From NCBI GenBank assembly GCA_040882265.1, contig JBBEBO010000017.1:1-8099 (forward strand): DNA of 8,099 bases, written 5' to 3'. The notes beneath the pieces were generated by a model that had not been told where the DNA came from, did no database searches, and saw nothing but the letters and a program-made list of their open reading frames with translations. Source of the DNA: Brumimicrobium sp040882265 (lineage in GTDB: Bacteria; Bacteroidota; Bacteroidia; Flavobacteriales_D; Crocinitomicaceae). Every line of letters starts with the position of its first letter. Positions within the stretch are counted from its first letter, which is position 1. Both the position numbers and the translations under genes were made by a program. Below are positions 1 to 6,228 of the stretch, piece by piece.

Positions 1-8
1 ATATAAAA

Positions 9-788
9 TTAGTCAACTTTCTTAAGTGTAATGTAACCTTCTGTGGTTTCCAAAATTAATTTAGTTCCTTTTATAGTGTAAATTACTGGACCATTTCTCA
101 AGATTTTTAAAATTTTATTTTCTATTTCTGATAAATCGGCACAATACTTTTTTGTAGACGCAAGAGGCTCAATATACATTTTGTTATACTCAAACCTTAA
201 ACTTCCATTCACCTGATTACATCCTGCAAAACCTGAAAATTGTTTTGTTCTTAAATTGATTTCAAAATGCGGAATATCTTTAGGGAATTTCGCTGGATTT
301 ATAGCCTCTTTATCAATATGAGTTACTGCCCAAATATCGTCTAGTTGAGGACTTCCTCTATAAAAACCACAGCCAGAAAAATCGTCTCCATTTTTTTTAT
401 CCACAGGACGGTGCATAATATTCACTCGTTTTCCAGTTTGGTTACAAGAGACTATATCAACATTCAAACGAACAATCTCTTTTTTATTTGAGGCAAAAAT
501 ATTTAAGACATCCGCTCCTTGTGCCACAGTAATGTTATCAATTTTTCCTTTAAAATTTATTTCTTTCTCTGGATGAGTAAAAATGAGATCCCCATCAAAC
601 TGTACAGATAGCTGCCAAGAAGAATCAGCTTCATGCGCTAAAAAATCAACTTGGTTTTGTGAAGGGTGTTCTATCATATCTAAATTTTCACTTTTTGCGT
701 TGTTGTTTTCATTGGTTTCTTTCGAATTACCACATGCAGTTAGTGTAAATCCTAGTGTAATTATTGAAAGTAATTTTATTTTTTTCAT
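9..788 (-). CDS. META (DUF306) domain lipoprotein
   Basis: Predicted 259-residue lipoprotein. Residues 1-18 form a lipoprotein signal peptide (two Lys, a hydrophobic stretch, lipobox L16-T17-A18-C19), so Cys19 should be lipidated and the protein exported to the envelope. Residues about 20-45 are a polar, Asn/Glu-rich linker. Residues about 54-145 resemble the small domain often called COG3650-like: an SSWQL start, strand-rich core, and a Cys115/Cys140 pair with an SGCGFYRG ending. Residues about 152-257 are a META/HslJ-like domain, recognised from its Trp start, the FSGFAGCNQVNGS motif (184-196) and the EPLASTKKYC motif (207-216); Cys190 and Cys216 could form a disulfide. In HslJ-type proteins this domain is linked to stress or novobiocin resistance, but no activity is established for most members, so the role here is unknown. 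The ATG start fits the signal peptide. It lies 37 nt downstream of the ACMSD gene and is probably co-transcribed with it. Confidence 0.85.
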   Translation of the reverse strand: MKKIKLLSIITLGFTLTACGNSKETNENNNAKSENLDMIEHPSQNQVDFLAHEADSSWQLSVQFDGDLIFTHPEKEINFKGKIDNITVAQGADVLNIFASNKKEIVRLNVDIVSCNQTGKRVNIMHRPVDKKNGDDFSGCGFYRGSPQLDDIWAVTHIDKEAINPAKFPKDIPHFEINLRTKQFSGFAGCNQVNGSLRFEYNKMYIEPLASTKKYCADLSEIENKILKILRNGPVIYTIKGTKLILETTEGYITLKKVD

Positions 789-825
789 TCTTATAGTATT
801 CTTAATTAAGCGTCAAAAAATCAGA

Positions 826-1833
826 TTAAATGTAATCATTTTTGTCTAAATTGAGCCATTCTAGTGTTGAATTAGCAAAAATATCTTCAGTAACTTCTTT
901 AGATAAATTACTATCAGAAATAAATTTACCGATTTCTAAATCACCTAAAGGGAAAGGGTAGTCTGAGCCAAGACAGATGCGTTTGCTACCTTGCATTTTT
1001 AAAATATATTTAAGCAAATCAATGTCGTGGGTGATACAATCTACCCAAAATTTGCCCAAGTAATCTCTTGGGTTTACATTATTGTCAATTGCAACAAGAT
1101 CTGGGCGGCAGTTAAAACCATGTTCAATTCGACCTAAAGTTGGTAAAAAAGAGCCTCCTGCATGAGAAAAACAAATCCTTAAATTTGGCAATTTTTCAAG
1201 TACACCACTAAAGATTAAAGAACAAGCAGCGCGAGAGGTTTCTGCTGGCATTCCAACCAACCAAGGGAGCCAATATTTTCGCATATCATCAAACCCCATC
1301 ATTTGCCATGGATGAATCATTATAGCCAATCCCAAACGTTCACAAGCCTCAAAGATTGGAAAGAATTTTTCTTCACTTAGGTTTTCATTATTGATGTTAG
1401 AGCCAATTTGAATTCCTACCAAACCTATTTTTTTGATTCGTTCTAACTCCTGTATTGCTTTATCAGGGGCTTGCATAGGTATTGTTCCTAATCCAATATA
1501 GTTTTTTGGATAACGTTCGACCAATTCGCCAATGTGATCATTTAAATAACGACTAATTTCAAGTCCATCTTCAGGTTTGGCCCAATAACTAAACATTACA
1601 GGTATTGTACAAACAACTTGCACTTGAGTATCGTATTTTTCGTAATCTTTAACTCTTACATCCTCATCCCAGCAGTTTTCTTTAATCGTTCGGAAAAACT
1701 TTCCTCCTTGCATCATATCTGCTTTTCCATCGTTGCGATGCGCTAAGAAGATAAAATCTCCATATCCAAATTTTTTAGTCCAATCGGGTAAGTTTTTAGG
1801 AATGATATGGGTGTGCATGTCAATTTTTAGCAT
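826..1833 (-). CDS. ACMSD-type amidohydrolase (aminocarboxymuconate-semialdehyde decarboxylase)
   Basis: A 335-residue protein of the amidohydrolase-2 family, almost the same length as animal ACMSD (336 as I recall). ACMSD (EC 4.1.1.45) is a zinc-dependent, non-oxidative decarboxylase that converts 2-amino-3-carboxymuconate-6-semialdehyde, the ring-opened product of 3-hydroxyanthranilate, to 2-aminomuconate semialdehyde and so diverts flux away from quinolinate/NAD. The catalytic set is visible: metal ligands His7 and His9 (DMHTHIIPK), His174 (IMIHPW) and Asp291 (LGSDYPFPLG); probable acid/base His224 (FSHAGG); and Arg48 in FFRTIKENCW, aligned with the substrate-binding Arg of the human enzyme. 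Further family signatures are PVMFSYWAKPED (78-89), GLGTIPMQAP (114-123) and KYWLPWLVGMPAET (186-199). The protein looks intact and probably cytoplasmic. There is no clear Shine-Dalgarno before the ATG. No other kynurenine-pathway gene is in the window. Related decarboxylases of the family act on other aromatic acids, but the ACMSD-specific motifs make this assignment strong. Confidence 0.92.
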   Translation of the reverse strand: MLKIDMHTHIIPKNLPDWTKKFGYGDFIFLAHRNDGKADMMQGGKFFRTIKENCWDEDVRVKDYEKYDTQVQVVCTIPVMFSYWAKPEDGLEISRYLNDHIGELVERYPKNYIGLGTIPMQAPDKAIQELERIKKIGLVGIQIGSNINNENLSEEKFFPIFEACERLGLAIMIHPWQMMGFDDMRKYWLPWLVGMPAETSRAACSLIFSGVLEKLPNLRICFSHAGGSFLPTLGRIEHGFNCRPDLVAIDNNVNPRDYLGKFWVDCITHDIDLLKYILKMQGSKRICLGSDYPFPLGDLEIGKFISDSNLSKEVTEDIFANSTLEWLNLDKNDYI

Positions 1834-2071
1834 CGGTTCTTAAATTTTAATTTGATAGCTGTGAATATACCAAATATTTTCATGAATGATAAAATTCACC
1901 CAATGTGTATTCATTGCTTAAACGTTTATAAAATATTTTTTTGATTGATTATCAATGCGCAATACAATACTAACAATTTTATTATTTGAATAAAAGATTT
2001 GGATTACCAACTTAAGTTGTAAATCACTAGTGTCTGGGAACAATAAAACGAACCTCTCGCAAAGCTCGAGT

Positions 2072-2091
2072 TGACGCTGATTGTTGAAGTA
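2072..2091 (+). repeat. 20-nt direct repeat, copy 1
   Basis: The sequence tgacgctgattgttgaagta is identical to the last 20 nt of the window and in the same orientation. Its last five bases (aagta) are the first five of the 32-bp palindrome, so repeat and palindrome are probably parts of one larger element. Confidence 0.93.
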
Positions 2092-2118
2092 GGGACGAAC
2101 GGCCGTTCGTCCCTACTT
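2087..2118. repeat. Perfect 32-bp palindrome (dispersed-repeat type)
   Basis: Each half is aagtagggacgaacgg or its exact reverse complement, meeting with no loop at 2102/2103. The arms stop at 2086/2119, where pairing is lost. The core gtagggacgaac...gttcgtccctac resembles, from memory, palindromic repeats scattered between genes in many bacteria, including cyanobacterial forms with gtaggggcg arms. The core is G+C-rich against an AT-rich background, suggesting acquisition. It has no U-run on either side, so it is not an ordinary intrinsic terminator, although as RNA it would form a very stable stem. It follows directly on the 20-nt sequence that recurs at the window end. Confidence 0.93.
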
Positions 2119-2184
2119 GATATAAAAATCACGCAATACACGCCCTACACAAAGTGCCGACGGATTCGGTAAATTCGTCACTAA

Positions 2185-2226
2185 ATCTCGTTCGACGAGA
2201 TGACGTCACTATGTCACTAGTCACTA
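2185..2226. repeat. Hairpin plus gtcacta heptamer repeats
   Basis: A 7-bp stem (atctcgt at 2185-2191, acgagat at 2195-2201) with a tcg loop is followed by gtcacta at 2205-2211, 2213-2219 and 2220-2226; a fourth gtcacta lies just before it at 2177-2183. The 'atctcg...cgagatgacg' arrangement resembles the small intergenic repeats common in flavobacterial genomes (recall, not checked). No coding capacity. Confidence 0.75.
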
Positions 2227-2401
2227 ATAATCGAGTGAGGAATCTTATTGAGTGTGGCAGAGCTAAGCTATTTGAGCGTTGATTATCAATCAGATAATAA
2301 AACACGTCATTGGTAATGAAATGAGAGGTCTCAATTTATATCGGACAATAGTGGTTGTAAATACTAACTATGTAAGTACTTTTTAGATACAAATATTGAC
2401 A

Positions 2402-2427
2402 TAACTATTTTAAGACTAAAATAGTTA
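2402..2427. repeat. AT-rich inverted repeat, 11-bp stem, 4-nt loop
   Basis: taactatttta (2402-2412) and taaaatagtta (2417-2427) are exact reverse complements around agac. It lies about 205 nt past the ribBA stop. It could act as a weak terminator or 3'-end stabiliser for the ribBA message, but no U-run follows it on the minus strand, so this is a structural observation only. Confidence 0.8.
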
Positions 2428-2471
2428 AAAAGTTAATCTAGGAGATGTAAATTGGCTCAGTCTTTCAGCAA

Positions 2472-2502
2472 TGCGAGTCTTAAATCTTAACATCTACTCG
2501 CA
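2472..2502. repeat. Inverted repeat, 7-bp stem, 17-nt loop
   Basis: tgcgagt (2472-2478) pairs with actcgca (2496-2502). It lies between two near-copies of tgtaaattg(g)ctca starting at 2446 and 2552, which together outline a roughly 120-nt module downstream of ribBA. No function is assigned. Confidence 0.6.
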
Positions 2503-2632
2503 ATAGGAGCAGACAATAAGCCTTTGAGTTACGATTTAGCTTGGAACCGACTGTAAATTGCTCAACGAAGTTAAACCCAATAAAAGATTAATGTGTACCG
2601 AGTTCAACGAATTTCTATTTTCGAAATAAAAA

Positions 2633-3853
2633 CTACTTAGTATTTCCAACTTTTAAGGAGTGCCCCATTTTATCTCTTTTTGTTTCGAGGTAAAATTTAT
2701 TGTGTTTATTGCTTTCGATCTCTAATGGTACGTTTTCAACTACTTCTAACCCATAACCGATGAGTCCAGTTCTTTTGGTTGGATTATTTGACATAAGTCG
2801 CATTTTTCTTACACCTAAATCTCTCAAAATTTGAGCACCGATACCGTAATCTCTATTATCACTTTTGAATCCAAGTTTTTCGTTTGCTTGAATAGTATCT
2901 AAGCCTTCTTCTTGAAGTTTGTAGGCTTTTAACTTATTCATCATTCCAATACCACGACCTTCTTGATTCATGTAAACAATAACCCCGCGACCTTCAGCTT
3001 CAATCATACGCATCGATTCATGCAATTGAGGTCCGCAGTCACAACGACAAGAACCAAAGATATCACCTGTCATACAAGAGCTGTGAACTCGAGTTAAAAT
3101 AGGTTCATTTTCAGACCATTCACCTTTAATGATAGCCAAATGTTCTTCATTGCTATTCTTATCTGTATAAGCAATCATATCAAAGTCACCAAACTCAGTT
3201 GGAAGCTTAATTTTAACTTCGCGTTCAACGAGTGTTTCTTTCGAAAGTCGGTATTTAATCAAATCTTCAATAGTGACGATTTTGAGATCAAATTTTTCTG
3301 CTATTTTAAGTAATTGAGGTAATCTAGCCATAGTGCCATCCTCATTTAATATTTCAACGATTACACCAGCTGGTTCAAATCCAGCTAAACGTGCTAAATC
3401 AATGGACGCTTCAGTGTGACCTGCGCGACGCAAAACACCTCCTTTCTTTGCTCTTAATGGGAAAATATGACCTGGTTTTCCAAGTTCCTCAGGTTTTGTA
3501 TTTGGATTGATTAAGGCTTTAACTGTTTTATAACGATCACTTGCAGAAATTCCAGTTGTGCATCCATGACCTATTAAATCTACGGAAACAGTAAAAGGCG
3601 TTTCGTATGCAGCTGAGTTAGAATTTACCATTAATCCTAGCCCCAATTCATCACATCGATCTTCAACTAATGGAGCGCATATTAATCCGCGACCATGAGT
3701 TGCCATAAAGTTAATTACTTCTGGAGTAACATTTCTTGCAGCAGTAACAAAATCTCCCTCATTCTCTCTGTCCTCATCATCAACAACAATAACGATTTTA
3801 CCAGACTTTATCTCTTCTAATGCTTCTTCTATTGTATTTAACTTATCTGTCAT
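2633..3853 (-). CDS. ribBA: Bifunctional riboflavin enzyme RibBA (DHBP synthase / GTP cyclohydrolase II)
   Basis: A 406-residue fusion of the two enzymes that start riboflavin synthesis. Residues 1 to about 203 are 3,4-dihydroxy-2-butanone-4-phosphate synthase (ribulose-5-phosphate to DHBP and formate, Mg-dependent): the acidic loop VDDEDRENEGDF (24-35), GRGLICAPL (54-62), HGCTTGISASDR (96-107) and GHTEAS with His146. Residues about 208-400 are GTP cyclohydrolase II (GTP to the diaminopyrimidine precursor, formate and pyrophosphate): zinc ligands Cys260, Cys271 and Cys273 in HSSCMTGDIFGSCRCDCG, and the catalytic-site segments NQEGRGIGMMNK (296-307) and MSNNPTKRTGL (354-364). Length and key residues are normal, so both halves should be active in the cytoplasm. 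The ATG at 3853 places the first helix at its usual distance from the DDED loop. It has its own probable promoter but no FMN riboswitch leader. No other rib gene is in the window. Confidence 0.98.
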   Translation of the reverse strand: MTDKLNTIEEALEEIKSGKIVIVVDDEDRENEGDFVTAARNVTPEVINFMATHGRGLICAPLVEDRCDELGLGLMVNSNSAAYETPFTVSVDLIGHGCTTGISASDRYKTVKALINPNTKPEELGKPGHIFPLRAKKGGVLRRAGHTEASIDLARLAGFEPAGVIVEILNEDGTMARLPQLLKIAEKFDLKIVTIEDLIKYRLSKETLVEREVKIKLPTEFGDFDMIAYTDKNSNEEHLAIIKGEWSENEPILTRVHSSCMTGDIFGSCRCDCGPQLHESMRMIEAEGRGVIVYMNQEGRGIGMMNKLKAYKLQEEGLDTIQANEKLGFKSDNRDYGIGAQILRDLGVRKMRLMSNNPTKRTGLIGYGLEVVENVPLEIESNKHNKFYLETKRDKMGHSLKVGNTK

Positions 3854-3870
3854 AACTATTCATTATTTTG

Positions 3871-3901
3871 CAAAGATACGATATATAATGTGTTTAGTAA
3901 A
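3871..3901 (-). promoter_or_regulatory. Probable Bacteroidota-type promoter for ribBA
   Basis: On the minus strand TATCTTTG (3871-3878) matches the Bacteroidota -7 consensus TAnnTTTG, and a TTT (3899-3901) lies 20 nt upstream, where the -33 TTTG/TTG element is expected; the G is missing. Transcription would start near 3865, leaving a leader of only about 11 nt with no Shine-Dalgarno. The -33 element abuts the stop codon of the preceding glycosyltransferase gene, so ribBA can probably be transcribed independently of it. Confidence 0.5.
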
Positions 3902-3909
3902 CCTAAACA
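3891..3909. repeat. Inverted repeat over the glycosyltransferase stop codon
   Basis: tgtttag (3891-3897) and ctaaaca (3903-3909) pair around a 5-nt spacer, covering the TAG stop of the upstream gene and the -33 region of the ribBA promoter. There is no U-run after it on the minus strand, so it is at best a weak terminator; it may be chance. Confidence 0.4.
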
Positions 3910-5078
3910 AGGATCAAGTCAATAAGTTTTTCTGTAATGGGCTTCCAATGGTAATTATTATTTACAAAATCACGTCCTTTTTTTGAAATTGAATTGTATA
4001 GTTCATCATTTTCAGAGAGGAGTTTAATTTTCTCCACAAACGTGTGCTTATCATCAGCAATTAGAATTTCATCATTTGGTTTGGCCTTAAGCGCATTGTT
4101 GGCTAGAGTAGTGGTAACACAAGGGATTCCCATTGCCATTGCTTCTAAAAGTTTATTTTGTAACCCTGTTCCAATAAACATTGGAGCGACAAATATTTTC
4201 GCGGAGCAATAACTCTTTCGAATATCATCAACCCAACCAGTAATAATGACATTTGATCCACCTAACGCAACTATTTCACGCGCTGGATTTACGCCAGCTA
4301 GAACTAATGTTGTTTTTGATGGTAAATCCGGTAAAATCTCATTTACAATATATTTTGAAGCGGTAATATTTGGTGGATAGCTCATATTTCCTGTAAAAAC
4401 AAGGTCAAACGTCTTTTCACATGTCATTTTAGAGAAATAAAGTGTATCTACACCATTTGGTATAACTGTGATTTCATCTCTGTTTTTATGGAATATATAT
4501 TTTCTATCTTGCTCAGAAATGATGGTATGATTTTCAAAATATTCAAATACTGAATTTTCATAACGCATTAAACGTTGGTACTCCATTCTAAAGATCCACT
4601 TTTTTAAGCCACTTGTGTTTTTCGAACGTCTCTCAATACCTTTTGAAAAAGCATCCATGTAATCAATTGTTTTAGGACAATCATGATAATTCTTAACGTA
4701 TTCAGTAGAACGAATCAATTGACAATAAATGTGATCCGGTTTAATTTTGTTTAGTAAACCTTTTACTTTTTTGTGAACTCTCCAATTGTAAAAGTAGCCA
4801 ACTTGAAATGGTTTATTATTGAATAATTGCACAGATGCGCCTATCCATTTACTTAAGTTAGTTATTTTAAAGGTATGGACATCTTTGCAATAAGTTTTAA
4901 GTTCTTGAAGATCTTTAGGTTTAATATTGTGTTCTGTTAATGAAATAAGGTGAATTTCAAATTTATTAGACAACTCTTTAATTTGATGATATGCACGTAG
5001 TTTATCACCCTTTTCTAATGGAAAAGGAAAACGTGAAGTGAATACAATCAATTTTTTATATGTCTGTGATGAATGCAA
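3903..5078 (-). CDS. GT-B glycosyltransferase, group 1 / GT4-like
   Basis: A 391-residue GT-B fold glycosyltransferase, probably cytoplasmic or membrane-associated, transferring a sugar from an activated donor to a surface-glycan acceptor; donor and acceptor cannot be read from sequence. The N-terminal acceptor domain has the first strand and glycine-containing loop KKLIVFTSRFPFPLEKGDK (8-26). The C-terminal donor domain opens at DLVFTGNMSYPPN (225-237), followed by GWVDDIR (281-287) and the donor-binding segment GTGLQNKLLEAMAMGIPCV (303-321). This arrangement, including IDYMDAFSKG (138-147), resembles the TIGR03087-type sugar transferases known from exosortase-linked EPS loci. There is no ATG near the 5' end: TTG at 5078 overlaps the previous gene by 23 nt, while TTG at 5051 (Leu10) would begin 4 nt after its stop. 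Both are possible; the shorter form fits the usual few residues before strand 1. Confidence 0.88.
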   Translation of the reverse strand: MHSSQTYKKLIVFTSRFPFPLEKGDKLRAYHQIKELSNKFEIHLISLTEHNIKPKDLQELKTYCKDVHTFKITNLSKWIGASVQLFNNKPFQVGYFYNWRVHKKVKGLLNKIKPDHIYCQLIRSTEYVKNYHDCPKTIDYMDAFSKGIERRSKNTSGLKKWIFRMEYQRLMRYENSVFEYFENHTIISEQDRKYIFHKNRDEITVIPNGVDTLYFSKMTCEKTFDLVFTGNMSYPPNITASKYIVNEILPDLPSKTTLVLAGVNPAREIVALGGSNVIITGWVDDIRKSYCSAKIFVAPMFIGTGLQNKLLEAMAMGIPCVTTTLANNALKAKPNDEILIADDKHTFVEKIKLLSENDELYNSISKKGRDFVNNNYHWKPITEKLIDLILV

Positions 5079-6228
5079 TGAGTCTTCGTGTTATTTTTTG
5101 TTCCCCAAAATTATCGATCACAAACTTTTTACCTGCTTGTCCAAGCTCTTTTCTTCTTTTTTTATCAAATTGGAGCATATACATCGCTTCTTTAAATGAT
5201 TTAGTATCGTTAGCAATTAATACTTCAATCCCATGTTCAACATCCACACCGCGAACACCTTCAACAGTAGTGATTATAGGCTTTCCCATGGCCATATTCT
5301 CCAACAGCTTAATTTTTATTCCACTTCCAGACCTCATTGGGATTAAGCAAATACCGTGTGATTGAATAAAAGTCAAAGCATTCTTCACTTCTCCTTCGCA
5401 AATAACTGAAGGATGTTTAATTTCATCTTTTTTAAGTGATTTTCCTGCAATCGTTAATGTTGAGCCTTTTATTCCATCAGGGATAACATAATTTAATAGC
5501 CAATCGATACCCTCTAGGTTAGGCTTCCAATCCATTGCGCCAAGAAAGTAGAAATCGTCTAAATCATAATTTGCATTTGGGAAGTTTGTTTTAACCGCTG
5601 TTGGAATAGAGGTAGTTGTAACTTGAGGCTCGAACTGCTGAAAAAACAATGCATCTTCTTCTGAGATTGCAATGATACCATCAACTTCTTTCAACTTTTG
5701 CTCTTCATATTTTTTTAGTTGCTGAGCAAGTTTTCCGTAATACCATTTTTTCAAAAAGAAACTTGATTTTTCACCCAATTGTTGCCAAATCTTGTGTTCA
5801 ACATTGTGAGCCCTTAAAATGACTTTGACATTATGTTTTTTAAACACTTCGAGGTAGGGGAGTACATATAAACTTTCAAATATTGCAACGTCAAAACTCT
5901 TTTCAGCTAAAATGGTTTCAATTTTTTGAGCAACTTTTTTGTCATAAAAACGAGAAACATTATACGATTTCCCTTTAAATAAGTGTATTATAGCTCCTAA
6001 AATATCTGTTTTAGTATTGATGAAATGAGCCTCCATTTTCATTCTGTTAAGCCAGCTTTCAGGGTAGTTAGAAGTATCAAATGAGTGTTTGTATGTAGAC
6101 AAACTAAAATGAAACACAGAAAACTCATTGGAAGATAATAAAGATTTTAAGACACTAGAAATAGCAACACATCCTCCATCTTTCAGTGGAAAAGGTGGTT
6201 TATTAGAAAAATGAAAAATATTATGCAT
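5056..6228 (-). CDS. GT-B glycosyltransferase, GT4-like
   Basis: A 390-residue GT-B glycosyltransferase. The N-terminal domain starts MHNIFHFSNKPPFPLKDGG and includes LRAHNVEHKIW (138-148), a motif common in group-1 transferases. The donor domain begins near FYFLGAMDWKPNLEGIDWL (226-244) and holds the nucleotide-sugar site IPMRSGSGIKIKLLENMAMG (296-315) with the conserved Glu310. It has no transmembrane segment. Start and stop coupling are clear: its ATG lies inside the last codons of the upstream permease gene (ATGCATAA, 8-nt overlap), preceded by a purine-rich aataagg that could serve as a Shine-Dalgarno. It shares the overall plan of the next gene (similar length, N-terminal FPLxxG loop, GxGxxxKLLExMAMGxP), so the pair may derive from an old duplication or act on successive steps of one glycan. 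Substrates are unknown. Confidence 0.88.
   Translation of the reverse strand: MHNIFHFSNKPPFPLKDGGCVAISSVLKSLLSSNEFSVFHFSLSTYKHSFDTSNYPESWLNRMKMEAHFINTKTDILGAIIHLFKGKSYNVSRFYDKKVAQKIETILAEKSFDVAIFESLYVLPYLEVFKKHNVKVILRAHNVEHKIWQQLGEKSSFFLKKWYYGKLAQQLKKYEEQKLKEVDGIIAISEEDALFFQQFEPQVTTTSIPTAVKTNFPNANYDLDDFYFLGAMDWKPNLEGIDWLLNYVIPDGIKGSTLTIAGKSLKKDEIKHPSVICEGEVKNALTFIQSHGICLIPMRSGSGIKIKLLENMAMGKPIITTVEGVRGVDVEHGIEVLIANDTKSFKEAMYMLQFDKKRRKELGQAGKKFVIDNFGEQKITRRLIAFITDI

Larger units (their letters stand above)
1834..2632. other. Gene-free 799-nt intergenic region rich in palindromes and short repeats
   Basis: No coding frame of useful length was seen on either strand; the longest candidates are about 20 codons. 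Instead it holds perfect palindromes at 2008-2019 (caacttaagttg), 2025-2032 (cactagtg) and 2087-2118, a hairpin at 2185-2201 followed by gtcacta repeats, a hairpin at 2402-2427, another at 2472-2502, a 12-nt direct repeat (1945-1956 and 2279-2290) and a near-repeat of tgtaaattg(g)ctca (2446 and 2552). Around 2040-2210 the DNA is visibly richer in G+C than its AT-rich flanks. It must contain the 3' end of the ribBA transcript and the promoter of the ACMSD-lipoprotein unit, neither of which I could place with confidence. The region looks like a landing site for small non-coding repeat elements rather than a decayed gene. Confidence 0.8.

Noticed and set aside
583..849. 88-codon plus-strand frame opposite the lipoprotein start
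   Set aside because: It is antisense to a well-supported signal peptide and domain, has no recognisable domain and no promoter or ribosome-binding site.
1871..1903. Possible ACMSD promoter: minus-strand AATATTTG with TTG 22 nt upstream
   Set aside because: The first base of the -7 consensus is wrong and the spacing is longer than usual, so I did not call it.
2087..2226. CRISPR array or tRNA in the repeat-rich gap
   Set aside because: Repeats are palindromic and unevenly spaced with no regular spacers, and no cloverleaf or CCA-end pattern is seen.
2446..2564. Decayed transposase or intron end
   Set aside because: Translating by eye gave no recognisable protein fragment, and no terminal inverted repeats or group II domain V pattern was found.
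3854..3902. FMN riboswitch ahead of ribBA
   Set aside because: The gap is only 49 nt and lacks the conserved RFN sequence blocks; far too short for the aptamer.
3994..4212. 72-codon plus-strand frame
   Set aside because: Antisense to the conserved donor domain of the glycosyltransferase; Ser-rich shadow of it.
5060..5365. 101-codon plus-strand frame
   Set aside because: Antisense to the C-terminal part of a GT-B gene; no independent support.
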